Assembly: GCA_003248965.1 (NCBI GenBank)
Contig: QFQU01000001.1
Span: forward strand, 120,850-184,849
Direction of reading: 5' to 3'
Source: Brevundimonas sp.
GTDB lineage: Bacteria; Pseudomonadota; Alphaproteobacteria; Caulobacterales; Caulobacteraceae
Length of the DNA: 64,000 nt
In this document: in pieces, positions 35,256 to 44,398 of the stretch
Position numbering within the stretch: the first letter of the stretch is position 1
Layout of the letters: the number at the start of each line of letters is the position of its first letter
Notes under the pieces: model-generated
What the model was told of the DNA's origin: nothing
Databases searched by the model: none
The model's input: the letters and a program-made list of their open reading frames with translations, nothing else
Position numbers and translations under genes: made by a program

Positions 35256-35771
35256 ATGCGCGCTCAACTCGCCATGATTTCCGCCGTCGCCATGCTGGCG
35301 GCCTGTTCGAACGCCGACAACAAGACCGCCGCCGAAAAGGACGGTGCGGCCGCCCCTGCTCCAGCGGCTGAAAACGCGTCCATGCCTGCGCCCAAGCCGG
35401 GCCTGTGGCAACAGACCGTCTCCGGCGGCATGATGCCGGCCCCCACCACGGTCAAGATGTGCGTAGGCCCGACCGTCGCCGGCGAAAACCCCTTCAGCGC
35501 GCCGCAACAAGGCGTCACCTGCAGCGAGAACAGCGTGAAGTCCGCCCCAGGCGGGGCCGAATTCCATTCGGTCTGCGCCAGCCAGGGCATGACCGTCACC
35601 TCGGACGGCAAGGTCTCGGGCAATATGGACAGCGCCTACAAGGTCGACATCACGACCAAGACCACCGGCGCCAACGTCCCGCCGCAGATGGCCGAAATGA
35701 AGATGACCGTCGACGCGACGCGCCTGGGCGACTGCCCCGCCGGCGCCGCTCCGGGCTCTGTGGTGCAATAA
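35256..35771 (+). CDS. DUF3617 lipoprotein
   Basis: A 171-residue lipoprotein with a lipobox LAAC near residue 16. An alanine/proline/lysine-rich linker (residues 20-50) precedes a DUF3617 domain that starts PKPGLWQQTVSGG and has four cysteines (MCVG, VTCSE, SVCAS, GDCPAG), which could form two disulfides in the periplasm. The function is unknown. It lies between hdaA and ppk on the same strand. A short stem (GGAGCG/CGCTCC, 35221-35238) precedes the GGGAAA ribosome site; it may end some hdaA transcripts. Confidence 0.85.
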   Translation: MRAQLAMISAVAMLAACSNADNKTAAEKDGAAAPAPAAENASMPAPKPGLWQQTVSGGMMPAPTTVKMCVGPTVAGENPFSAPQQGVTCSENSVKSAPGGAEFHSVCASQGMTVTSDGKVSGNMDSAYKVDITTKTTGANVPPQMAEMKMTVDATRLGDCPAGAAPGSVVQ

Positions 35772-35894
35772 GCAACCGGTCGGGACGGTCGAAAGGCCGT
35801 CCCGGCGCTATCGGTTGGGCGACAATCGTCCGTCGCCCCACGAAAATCGAGCCGGCGACTTGCGGCTGTCATGGTCGCGCGCGAGAACCGGTTC

Positions 35895-38111
35895 ATGACC
35901 GACGCCGCGATCCATGACACCACCCGAGGCGAGGAAGTTCCCGCCTCGCGCGCCCCGCAACTGGCGCTGGACGAAGACCTGATCACCTCCCCGACCCGCT
36001 TCTTCAACCGCGAGACCTCGTGGCTGGCCTTCAACGAGCGGGTGCTGGAAGAGGCGGCCAACCCCAACCACCCCCTGCTGGAGCGGCTGCGCTTCCTGTC
36101 CATCTCGGCCAATAATCTGGACGAGTTCTTCATGACCCGCGTCGCCGGCCTGAAGGGCCAGTTGCGCGAACGGGTGCGGGTTCTGTCGGCCGACGGTCTG
36201 ACGCCGGCCGAACAGCTGGAGCGGATAAACATCGCCGCCGGCGAGTTGATGGCCGAGCAGCAGTTGCGCTGGCGCCAGCTTCAGAAGGAATTGACGACCG
36301 CCGGCATCGAGGTCGTGGATCGGCCCAAGATCACCAAGACCGAGCGTGAACGGCTGGAACCCGAGTTCCTGAACCAGTTGTTCGCCGTCTTGACGCCCCT
36401 TGCCATCGACCCGGCCCACCCCTTCCCCTTCCTGCCGAACCTGGGCTTCTCCCTGGCGCTGAAACTGAAGAGAAAGGGGGAGGCCAAGACCTTCTACGCC
36501 CTGGTGCCGGTGCCGACCCAGGTGCGTCGCTTCTGGGAACTGCCGACCGACGGCCGCTCCACGCCGGGACGCAAGCGGTTCATCACGCTGGAAAACCTGC
36601 TGCTGCTGTTCATCGACCACCTCTTCCCCGGCTGCGAGGTCCAGGAGAAGGGCGTGCTGCGACTGATCCGCGACTCGGACATCGAAATCGAGGAGGAGGC
36701 CGAGGACCTGGTTCTGGAGTTCGAGGAGGCGTTGAAGCAGCGTCGCCTGGGCTCGGTCGTGCGGGTCAAGATCGAGGCCTCCATGCCCGCCGACCTGCGC
36801 GACTTCATCGTGGGCGAACTGGAAGCCGCGCCGCAGGACGTGGTCCTGGTCGATGGCATGCTGGGCCTGGCGCAACTGTCGGAACTGATCCCTGGCGGCC
36901 ATCCGGACCTGAAGTTCCGCGCCTACGAACCCCGCTACCCGGAGCGGGTCCGCGATTTCGGCGGCGATATCTTCGCGGCCGTGCGCGAGAAGGACATGCT
37001 GATCCATCACCCGTTCGAGAGCTTCGACGTGGTGGTGCAGTTCCTGCGTCAGGCGGCGCGCGACCCCAATGTCCTGGCGATCAAACAGACGCTCTATCGC
37101 ACGTCGAAGGACAGCCCCATCGTCGCCGCCCTGATCGAGGCGGCCGAGAACGGCAAGAACGTCACCGCCCTGGTCGAGTTGAAGGCGCGCTTCGACGAGG
37201 AGGCCAATCTGCGCTGGGCGCGGGCGATGGAACGGGCCGGCGTCCACGTCGTCTTCGGCTTCGTCGAATACAAGACCCACGCCAAGCTGAGCGTCGTCGT
37301 GCGGCGCGAGGGCGAGGGCCTGCGCACCTACTGCCACTTCGGCACCGGCAACTATCACCCGGTCACGGCCAAGATCTACACCGATCTGTCGCTGTTCAGC
37401 TGCGACCCTGTGCTGGGTCGCGACGCCAGCCGGGTGTTCAACTACATCACCGGCTATGCGACGCCCGAGGTGCTGGAGGCCCTGGTCGTCTCGCCCCTGA
37501 ACATGAAGTCGACCCTGATCGAACTGATCGGCAAGGAGATGTCGGCCGCCGCCATGGGCAAGCCCGCCGCCATCTGGGTCAAGCTGAACTCTCTGGTCGA
37601 TCCGGAGATCATCGACGCCCTGTACCGCGCCAGCCAGTGGGGCGTGCGGATCGACCTGGTGGTGCGCGGCATCTGCTGCCTGCGTCCCGGCGTCGTCGGC
37701 CTGTCGGAAAACATCCGGGTCAAGTCGATCGTCGGCCGGTTCCTGGAGCACAGCCGCATCGTCTGTTTCGCCAACGGCCGGGACCTGCCCCACGACAAGG
37801 CCAAGGTCTTCATCTCCTCGGCCGACTGGATGACCCGCAACCTGGACCGCCGCGTCGAGGTCATGACCCCGATCCGCAACGCCACCGTCCACGACCAGGT
37901 GCTGGACCAGATCATGGTCGCCAATCTGAAGGACGATGCCCAGAGCTGGGTGCTGGATTCCGAAGGGCGCTATACCCGCGTCACCCCGGCCGATCCCGAG
38001 CGGCCCTTCTCGGCGCACAAATACTTCATGACCAACCCCAGCCTTTCCGGACGCGGCCGCAAGGTGAAGACCCTGCCCGCCGCCCTGCGCTACGAGCGGC
38101 CCGGCCGCTGA
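35895..38111 (+). CDS. ppk: Polyphosphate kinase 1
   Basis: Reversibly polymerises the gamma phosphate of ATP into long-chain polyphosphate. The 738-residue enzyme has the four-domain layout: N-terminal (FFNRETSWLAFNERVLEEA), head, and two phospholipase-D-like C-terminal domains with the active histidines in YKTHAKLSVVVRR (autophosphorylated) and YCHFGTGNYH. The DLRDFIVGELEA and MLIHHPFESFD blocks are conserved. ATG 35895 is chosen; ATG 35871 gives eight extra residues and has no better ribosome site. The last base of its TGA is the first base of the ppx ATG, so the two genes are coupled. Confidence 0.96.
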   Translation: MTDAAIHDTTRGEEVPASRAPQLALDEDLITSPTRFFNRETSWLAFNERVLEEAANPNHPLLERLRFLSISANNLDEFFMTRVAGLKGQLRERVRVLSADGLTPAEQLERINIAAGELMAEQQLRWRQLQKELTTAGIEVVDRPKITKTERERLEPEFLNQLFAVLTPLAIDPAHPFPFLPNLGFSLALKLKRKGEAKTFYALVPVPTQVRRFWELPTDGRSTPGRKRFITLENLLLLFIDHLFPGCEVQEKGVLRLIRDSDIEIEEEAEDLVLEFEEALKQRRLGSVVRVKIEASMPADLRDFIVGELEAAPQDVVLVDGMLGLAQLSELIPGGHPDLKFRAYEPRYPERVRDFGGDIFAAVREKDMLIHHPFESFDVVVQFLRQAARDPNVLAIKQTLYRTSKDSPIVAALIEAAENGKNVTALVELKARFDEEANLRWARAMERAGVHVVFGFVEYKTHAKLSVVVRREGEGLRTYCHFGTGNYHPVTAKIYTDLSLFSCDPVLGRDASRVFNYITGYATPEVLEALVVSPLNMKSTLIELIGKEMSAAAMGKPAAIWVKLNSLVDPEIIDALYRASQWGVRIDLVVRGICCLRPGVVGLSENIRVKSIVGRFLEHSRIVCFANGRDLPHDKAKVFISSADWMTRNLDRRVEVMTPIRNATVHDQVLDQIMVANLKDDAQSWVLDSEGRYTRVTPADPERPFSAHKYFMTNPSLSGRGRKVKTLPAALRYERPGR

Positions 38112-39598
38112 TGCCCGATCCGACGCTTCCGGGCCGCGACGTCGCGGCCATCGACATCGGCTCCAACTCGGTCCGTCTGGTCCTCTATCGGCTGGAAGGC
38201 CGCGCCGTCTGGACCGTATTCAACGAAAAGGTGCTGGCGGGCCTGGGCCGCGACCTGCCGACGACCGGCCGTCTGTCGGCCGAGGGCGTGGTCATGGCCA
38301 TGACGGCCCTGCGCCGCTTCGCCGCCGTGCTGGAGGGCGTGCGGCCCGACGCGACCCTGATCGCCGCCACAGCCGCCGTGCGCGAGGCTCAGGACGGCCC
38401 CGAGTTCTGCCAGCGGGTCGCCGCCGAGACCGGGCTGAACATCCGCGTCCTGTCGGGCGAGGAAGAGGCCAAATACGCCGCCATGGGCGTCCTGGCCGGC
38501 GCGCCCCTGGCGCACGGCGTCTCAGCCGACATGGGCGGCGCCAGTCTGGAGCTGACGCGGCTGAACGGGGACGGTGTTGAACATGGCCTGACCCTGCCGC
38601 TGGGGCCCTTCGCGCTGGCCGACGGCAAGGGGTTCGACGCCGAACGCATCAAGGCCCGCATCGACCGGGTGCTGAAGCCCGTCGCGGATCAGTTCAGGAG
38701 CGAGCGCCTCTACGCCGTCGGCGGCGCCTGGCGCACCCTGGCCCAGGTGCAGATGGCGCTTAAATCCTATCCGCTGAAGGTGGTCCATCAGTATCAGATG
38801 TCCGCCGACGACGCCCTGGAGGCCGCCCGCCTGGTCGCCCAGCAGTCGGTCGCCGGCCTGGCCAAACTGCCCGGCGTGTCCAGGAAGCGCGCCGAGACCC
38901 TGCCCTACGCCGGCCTGGTGCTGGAGGGTCTGATCAAGCGCCTGGGTCTGAAACAGATCGAGATGTCCGCCTGGGGGGTGCGCGAAGGTCTGTTATTCGA
39001 GACCCTGGACGAGGCGACGCGCACGGCCGATCCACTGCTGGCGGGCTGCACCGCACTGGGCGGACGCCAGGGCGTCGCCCCCGCCCTGCCCGGCGCGCTG
39101 AACGGCTGGATCTCCGACATCGTCGCGGCCCTGCCCACGGCCTTTGGCGAGGAGCGCGACGCCGTCCTGACATCCGCAGCCTGCAGCTTGGCCGACCTCG
39201 GCGCCCGGCTGCATCCCGACCATCGGCTTGAGCTGGTGTTCGACCAGGTGCTGCGCGCGCCCGTCGCAGGCATCAGCCATGTGGAGCGCGCCTTCCTGGC
39301 CAGCGCGATGAACGCCCGCTACGGCGGCGGCCTCGCCACGCCCCAGCCCGAGGTCGTCGACCGGCTGCTGGACGGCGACGCGGCCCGACGCGCCCGCGCC
39401 CTGGGCCTGGCCATCCGTCTGGCCTGCGACCTGTCGGGCCGCTCGCCCCAACTGCTGGCCAATGCGACGGTGAAGGTGAAGGGGGGCGATCTGCGCCTGA
39501 CCGCCGCCGAAGGCTACGCCGACGTGCTTCTGGGCGAACAGACGAAGAAGCGCGCCAAGGCCCTGGCCGAAGCGATGGATTTGGGGCTGAAGATCTAG
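38111..39598 (+). CDS. ppx: Exopolyphosphatase (Ppx/GppA family)
   Basis: Hydrolyses terminal phosphates from polyphosphate or pppGpp, opposing the adjacent kinase. The 495-residue chain has the ASKHA fold motifs: AAIDIGSNSVRLVLY at residues 12-26, AATAAVREA near 92, and SADMGGASLELTR near 138. The C-terminal half is longer than in E. coli Ppx, with an HD-like helical part. The start overlaps the ppk stop by one base (TGATG). Its stop overlaps the convergent rnd stop by four bases (CTAG). Ppx versus GppA substrate preference is not resolvable from sequence. Confidence 0.93.
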   Translation: MPDPTLPGRDVAAIDIGSNSVRLVLYRLEGRAVWTVFNEKVLAGLGRDLPTTGRLSAEGVVMAMTALRRFAAVLEGVRPDATLIAATAAVREAQDGPEFCQRVAAETGLNIRVLSGEEEAKYAAMGVLAGAPLAHGVSADMGGASLELTRLNGDGVEHGLTLPLGPFALADGKGFDAERIKARIDRVLKPVADQFRSERLYAVGGAWRTLAQVQMALKSYPLKVVHQYQMSADDALEAARLVAQQSVAGLAKLPGVSRKRAETLPYAGLVLEGLIKRLGLKQIEMSAWGVREGLLFETLDEATRTADPLLAGCTALGGRQGVAPALPGALNGWISDIVAALPTAFGEERDAVLTSAACSLADLGARLHPDHRLELVFDQVLRAPVAGISHVERAFLASAMNARYGGGLATPQPEVVDRLLDGDAARRARALGLAIRLACDLSGRSPQLLANATVKVKGGDLRLTAAEGYADVLLGEQTKKRAKALAEAMDLGLKI

Positions 39599-40746
39599 CC
39601 CTCGATCTCGACGACCTCGACGCGGGCGCCGTTCAGGACCAGGGCGATCTCGCCGCGTTTCAGCTTCAGCGCGTCCTCGCCGAACAGCTGGCGGCGCCAG
39701 CCCTTCATGGCCTCCACGTCCGCCTCGTCGCTGATGGCGATCTTCTCCAGGTCGGCCGAGGTGGCGATCAGTTTGGAGGCCACGCCGGCGTTGTCGCTCT
39801 TGGCCTTCAGCAGCACCTTCAGCAGTTCGACCACCGACGGCGGCGCGGGCTGGCGATGGGCCGGACGCTCCATCTCGGGCGCATGAGCCTCGGGATCGGC
39901 CAGAACGCGCTTCAACTCCTCGGACAGTTCCAGTCCCAGGCGCGAGCCGCCGAAGCCCTTGGGCACCGAACGCAGGCGGTTGAAGGCGTCGGGGTCGGTC
40001 GGGGTCTGTTGGGCGATCTCGTCCACGCCCTCGTCCTTCAGGATGCGGCCGCGCGGCTGGTCGCGCTCCTGCGCCGCCCGCTCGCGCCAGACGGCGACGG
40101 CCTTGAACGCCGCCAGATATTTGGCCGAAAACTTCTTGGGTTTCAGCCGCTTCCAGGCGTTTTCTGGATTGGTGTCGTAAAGAGCCGGATCGGTCAGCCC
40201 CTCCATTTCCGACATCACCCAGTCCAGCCGGCCTTCCTTCTGCAGCCGGTCGCGCAGCTTGGGATAAAGCGCCGCCAGATGGGTCACGTCGCCCAGCGCA
40301 TAGACCAGTTGGTTGTCCGACAGCGGCCGGCGCGCCCAGTCGGTGAAGCGGCTGCCCTTGTCCACCTCGATGCGCAGCATCTGCCGCACCAGCGAATCAT
40401 AGGCCACCTGTTCGCCGAACCCGGCAGCCATGGCCGCGACCTGGGTGTCGAACAGGGGTTTGGGCATGGCGCCCAGCCGCACGAAAATCTCCACGTCCTG
40501 GCGACAGGCGTGGAAGACCTTGATGATCGTCTCGTCGCGCAGCAGGTCCAGGAACGGCGTCAGATCCAGCCCTTCGGCCATCGGATCGATGATGGCGGCG
40601 TGATCGGCCGAGGCGGCCTGGATCAGGCACAGCTTGGGCCAATAGGTCGTTTCCCGCATGAACTCGGTATCGACCGTGATGAAGGGAGCGTTGGCTACGC
40701 GGGCGCAAAACTCGGCCAGCGCCTCATTGGTGGTGATCGGCGTCAT
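39595..40746 (-). CDS. rnd: Ribonuclease D
   Basis: 3'-5' exoribonuclease that trims tRNA precursors. The 383-residue protein has DEDD nuclease motifs: FITVDTEFMRETTYWP (Exo I, residues 22-37), a second acidic site around KVFHACRQDVEIF (Exo II), and a region near LVYALGDVTHLAALYPKL (Exo III). An HRDC domain lies near residue 210. ATG 40746 is chosen; a longer upstream start only adds a low-quality leader. It is divergent from purM with a 79-bp gap. Rnd is near hdaA-ppk-ppx in several Caulobacterales. Confidence 0.93.
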   Translation of the reverse strand: MTPITTNEALAEFCARVANAPFITVDTEFMRETTYWPKLCLIQAASADHAAIIDPMAEGLDLTPFLDLLRDETIIKVFHACRQDVEIFVRLGAMPKPLFDTQVAAMAAGFGEQVAYDSLVRQMLRIEVDKGSRFTDWARRPLSDNQLVYALGDVTHLAALYPKLRDRLQKEGRLDWVMSEMEGLTDPALYDTNPENAWKRLKPKKFSAKYLAAFKAVAVWRERAAQERDQPRGRILKDEGVDEIAQQTPTDPDAFNRLRSVPKGFGGSRLGLELSEELKRVLADPEAHAPEMERPAHRQPAPPSVVELLKVLLKAKSDNAGVASKLIATSADLEKIAISDEADVEAMKGWRRQLFGEDALKLKRGEIALVLNGARVEVVEIEG

Positions 40747-40825
40747 TCCGGTGCTATAGCCCCCCGCATCCCACCTGTGGCAAGAGCCGCGCTGCATTTC
40801 CGCCCCGATTCAGGCCCGAGATCTC

Positions 40826-41863
40826 ATGAGCGACACCCAAAAGCCTCTCGAAAACGGCCTGACCTACGCCGATGCCGGCGTGGACATCGACGCCGGCGAA
40901 ATGCTGGTCGAACACATCAAGCCGCTGGCCAAGTCCACGGCGCGCCCGGGATCGGAGCCGTCGCTGGGCGGATTCGGCGCCCTGTTCGACCTGAAGGCCG
41001 CCGGGTTCGAGGACCCGCTGATCGTCACCACCACCGACGGCGTCGGCACCAAGCTGAAGATCGCGATCGAGACCGGCCGTCATGACGGCGTCGGCGTCGA
41101 TCTGGTCGCCATGTGCGTCAACGACCTGTTGGCCCAGGGCGCCGAGCCCCTGCTGTTCCTCGACTATTACGCCACCGGCCGGCTTGAGATCGACGCCGCC
41201 CGCCGCGTCGTCGCCGGCATCGCCGAGGGCTGCCGTCAGGCCGGCTGCGCCCTTGTCGGCGGCGAAACCGCCGAAATGCCGGGCATGTACACCGAGGGCG
41301 ACTACGATCTGGCCGGCTTCAGCCTGGGCGCCGTCGAGCGCAGCCGCGCCCTGCCCTATCTGGATCGCCAGGCGGCTGGCGACGTCATCATCGGCCTGGC
41401 CTCCACCGGCCCGCACTCCAACGGCTATTCGCTGGTCCGCAAAGTGGTCGAGAAGTCCGGCCTGGCCTGGGGCGACGACGCCCCCTTCGCCAAGGACCGC
41501 TCGCTGGCCCAGGCGCTGATGGAGCCGACCCGCATCTATGTGAAGCCGGTTTTGCCGATCATGAAGGCGGGCCTGGTCAAGGGCGCGGCCCACATCACCG
41601 GCGGCGGCCTGATCGAAAACCCGCCCCGCTGCATCGCCGAGGGTCTTCAGGCCCGCTTCGACTGGGACGCCTGGCCCATGCCCGCCGTCTTCCAGTGGCT
41701 GGCCGAAACCGGCGGCATCAGCGACCACGAAATGCGCCGCACCTTCAACTGCGGCGTCGGCTTCATCCTGATCGTCTCGCCCGAAAACGCCGAGCCGGTC
41801 CTCGCCGCCCTGCTCAACGCCGGCGAAGTCGCCTTCGTCTGCGGCCAGCTGGAAGCGGCCTGA
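40826..41863 (+). CDS. purM: Phosphoribosylformylglycinamidine cyclo-ligase
   Basis: Converts FGAM to AIR in de novo purine synthesis. The 345-residue ATP-grasp-like enzyme has LTYADAGVDIDAGEMLVEHIK at the N-terminus, the catalytic region LIVTTTDGVGTKLKIAIE near residue 70, and DLVAMCVNDLLAQGAEPLLFLDYYATG near 95. GGETAEMPGMY near 150 and GLASTGPHSNGYSLV further on are also typical. Normally adjacent to purN in alphaproteobacteria; here a 1.6-kb serine carboxypeptidase gene on the opposite strand separates them. ATG 40826. Confidence 0.97.
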   Translation: MSDTQKPLENGLTYADAGVDIDAGEMLVEHIKPLAKSTARPGSEPSLGGFGALFDLKAAGFEDPLIVTTTDGVGTKLKIAIETGRHDGVGVDLVAMCVNDLLAQGAEPLLFLDYYATGRLEIDAARRVVAGIAEGCRQAGCALVGGETAEMPGMYTEGDYDLAGFSLGAVERSRALPYLDRQAAGDVIIGLASTGPHSNGYSLVRKVVEKSGLAWGDDAPFAKDRSLAQALMEPTRIYVKPVLPIMKAGLVKGAAHITGGGLIENPPRCIAEGLQARFDWDAWPMPAVFQWLAETGGISDHEMRRTFNCGVGFILIVSPENAEPVLAALLNAGEVAFVCGQLEAA

Positions 41864-41884
41864 GCCGCCTCCAGCCTTTCAGGC

Positions 41885-43495
41885 CTACCGAACCCCGCCG
41901 TTCGCCGTCTCGGCGTAGAAGCGGGACAGGTCGGCGTGCAGCTTCACCAGAGCCGAATGGCTTAGGTACATCATGTGCCCGCCCTCGTAGTAGGTGAACT
42001 CCAGGTTCGGCCGGATACTGGGTTCCAGCATCATCTGGGCCAGGTCGAACTCGGTCGAGAAGAAGGGCGTGGCGGCGTCGTAATAGCCGTTCAGCGACAG
42101 GACCTTCAGATACGGGTTGCGCCGCATCGCCGTCGCCAGATCGATGGCGGTGTTCGGCGTGGTCTGCGGCCCGCCGACCGGCGGACGGTGGTTCCAGTTC
42201 CAGTTGAAACCGGGCAGGCCCCGCGCCGACATCCGGTATTCCACGTCGGTCTTGTAGTTCAGCTGATTGGCCACATAGTCGCGGAAGATGCCGAAATAGG
42301 CCCCTGTGACCGCCGAACTGGACGGATCATCCTCCGGCTCGCCGCCGACCGCATCCTCGTCCAGGCCCAGATAACGGGTGTCCAGCCGGCCGATGGTCTG
42401 GCGCCGGTCCCGCAGCAGCTCCTTGCGGAAGCTGCTCAGGTCCACCCGCATATTGGCGTTGTCGATGAAGGTGGTCGACAGGCCGGTCAGTTCGCTCATC
42501 TGGCGCACGATCTGGGCGCGTTCGGCGTCCGAAATCATATGCCCCTTGGCCAGGGCCGAGGCGTAGGGGCCGAGGGCGAAGTCGCGCGCCCGCTGGACCT
42601 GGGCCTCCACCGTCGGGGCGGGGTTGGCCAGCTTGTGATGATACCAGGCCGTCGCCGCATAGGTCGGCAAAAGGGTGACGTAGTTCTGCGGATAGCCCGG
42701 CTGGCGCACGCCGTAGTTCATGATCGAGGACAGCAGAACCACCCCGTTCAGCGACATTCCCCGGTCTTCCAGCTGGAAAGCCACCGCCCCCGTGCGCAGG
42801 GTGCCGTAGGATTCGCCGATGATGTATTTCGGGCTGGACCAGCGGCTGAACTTGGTGGTGTAGCGCATGATGGCGCGGGCGAAGGCGTCGGCGTCCTGAT
42901 CCACGCCCCAGAAGGCCGATCCCGGCGTCTCGCCCAACGGCCGCGAGAAGCCCGCCCCCACCATGTCGATGAAGACCAGATCCGTCTGGTCCAGCAGGGT
43001 CTGGTCGTTGGGCCCGAAGGCGAAGGGCGCGGGCCGCACCACGGTCGGCTCGTCGGTCTGGACCCGCATCGGCCCGAACGACCCCATGTGCAGCCACACG
43101 GTCGGCGAGCCCGGCCCGCCGTTGTAGAGATAGGTCACAGGCCGCGTCCCGACGGGCTGACCGTCCAGCGTATAGGCGGTGTAGAACAGGCTGGCGGTCG
43201 GCATTCCCGCATCGTCACGGATGGTCAGGGTGCCCGCCGTCGCATGGTAACGCAGCGTCTTGCCGTGGGCGTTGACCGAATGGGCGGTGACGACCTCGGT
43301 TTCCTGCACCGGGGCGCGGGCCCAATCCTTCTCGATGGCCTCGGCGTTGGCGTTGCGGAACCGGTCGGTCGCCGAGCGCATGGACGCGCCCCCGCCGTTG
43401 GTGCTGCTGCTGTTGGCGCCGCTGTCCTGAGCCAGCGCCGCCACGGGCGCGCCCAGCATCGCGGCGATGGCCGCGAGGCAGATCAGTCTGTTCAT
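41885..43495 (-). CDS. S10 family serine carboxypeptidase (exported)
   Basis: A 536-residue exported alpha/beta-hydrolase. The signal peptide ends in AALAQ near residue 22. The family signature YLYNGGPGSPTVWLHMGSFGPM forms the oxyanion region near residue 120. Catalytic Ser lies in GESYGTLR, Asp in NGYYDAATPF and His in EGGHMMY. Bacterial S10 members are common in Caulobacterales; the substrate is unknown. A ribosome site AGGGGAG lies six bases before ATG 43495. The gene is inserted between purM and purN in opposite orientation. Confidence 0.9.
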   Translation of the reverse strand: MNRLICLAAIAAMLGAPVAALAQDSGANSSSTNGGGASMRSATDRFRNANAEAIEKDWARAPVQETEVVTAHSVNAHGKTLRYHATAGTLTIRDDAGMPTASLFYTAYTLDGQPVGTRPVTYLYNGGPGSPTVWLHMGSFGPMRVQTDEPTVVRPAPFAFGPNDQTLLDQTDLVFIDMVGAGFSRPLGETPGSAFWGVDQDADAFARAIMRYTTKFSRWSSPKYIIGESYGTLRTGAVAFQLEDRGMSLNGVVLLSSIMNYGVRQPGYPQNYVTLLPTYAATAWYHHKLANPAPTVEAQVQRARDFALGPYASALAKGHMISDAERAQIVRQMSELTGLSTTFIDNANMRVDLSSFRKELLRDRRQTIGRLDTRYLGLDEDAVGGEPEDDPSSSAVTGAYFGIFRDYVANQLNYKTDVEYRMSARGLPGFNWNWNHRPPVGGPQTTPNTAIDLATAMRRNPYLKVLSLNGYYDAATPFFSTEFDLAQMMLEPSIRPNLEFTYYEGGHMMYLSHSALVKLHADLSRFYAETANGGVR

Positions 43496-43636
43496 GCGAT
43501 ACTCCCCTGTACGCGCCGACCCGCAACCCCTCGCCGCATGATCGACGTTACACGCTAACGTCCCGGCGCAGCCGACGACAAGGGCCATTCGCGTTTCGCC
43601 TTGCCAAGCGTCGCCCGCCCGGCCAATGCGGAGCCC

Positions 43637-44239
43637 ATGTCGCCCCAAGCCGCCACACCCGTCCGCGTCGCCGTCCTGATCTCCGGGGCCGGGTCGAACA
43701 TGGCGGCGTTGATCGACGCCGGTCAGGCGGCCCACAGCGGATATGAGGTCGCGCTGGTGGTGTCCAATATCGAGGGCGCGGGGGGGCTGGCCGTCGCGGC
43801 GGCCAAGGGCGTGGCGACAGCGACGGTGGCTCACAAGACGTTCGGCAAGTATCGCGAGGCGCATGAGCGGGCCGTAGACGCGGTGTTGCGGGACGCCGGG
43901 ATCGAGGTCGTGGCCCTGGCCGGATACATGCGCGTGCTGACGCCCTGGCTGGTCGGCGGCTGGCGCGGGCGAATGCTGAACATCCACCCCAGCCTGCTGC
44001 CCCTCTATCCGGGTCTGGACACCCACGCCCGCGCCATCGCCGCCGGCGATGCCGAGGCGGGTTGCACCGTGCATCTGGTGACGGAAGGCGTCGACGAAGG
44101 CCCGATCCTGGGCCAGGCGCGCGTGCCCATCGTCTCAGGCGATACGGCCGAGGCGCTGGCCGAACGGGTCAAGACGGCGGAGCATGGACTTTATCCGCGC
44201 GTGCTGGGCGCCTTTTGTCGGGATTTGAAGCGGGGCTGA
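43637..44239 (+). CDS. purN: Phosphoribosylglycinamide formyltransferase
   Basis: Transfers a formyl group from 10-formyl-THF to GAR in purine synthesis. The 200-residue enzyme opens with VRVAVLISGAGSNMAALIDAG and has YMRVLTPWLVGGWRGRMLNIHPSLLPLYPG, which carries the catalytic Asn-His region, and the loop VDEGPILGQARVPI. ATG 43637 is preceded by GGAG. It is separated from purM by the S10 peptidase gene. A perfect palindrome (44273-44302) follows its stop codon. Confidence 0.95.
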   Translation: MSPQAATPVRVAVLISGAGSNMAALIDAGQAAHSGYEVALVVSNIEGAGGLAVAAAKGVATATVAHKTFGKYREAHERAVDAVLRDAGIEVVALAGYMRVLTPWLVGGWRGRMLNIHPSLLPLYPGLDTHARAIAAGDAEAGCTVHLVTEGVDEGPILGQARVPIVSGDTAEALAERVKTAEHGLYPRVLGAFCRDLKRG

Positions 44240-44272
44240 CGTCTTCCCTTCCCTCTGCCCCCTCCCTTCTTT

Positions 44273-44302
44273 CGCTCATCCCCGCGAAAGCGGGGATGAG
44301 CG
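44273..44302. repeat. REP-like palindrome with GAAA loop
   Basis: CGCTCATCCCCGC, loop GAAA, GCGGGGATGAGCG: a perfect 13-bp stem, 34 bases after purN. The CATCCCCGCGAAAGCGGGGATG core recalls dispersed intergenic repeats of alphaproteobacteria. No second copy is in this window. It may also terminate purN. Confidence 0.6.
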
Positions 44303-44398
44303 GAGGCTGACAAGAACCAAGATTACAAAAACGTCATGCGACAGACCGCCGCACCGGCGCGATGGTGCGGCCGTTCAAAATCGGGACCTCTTCTCTTC

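Noticed and set aside
35808..38018. 736-codon minus-strand open frame opposite ppk
   Set aside because: Antisense shadow of ppk; composition typical of frame artefacts and no recognisable domain.
44273..44302. Single CRISPR-like repeat
   Set aside because: One copy only, no spacers or cas genes; better explained as a REP-type palindrome or terminator.
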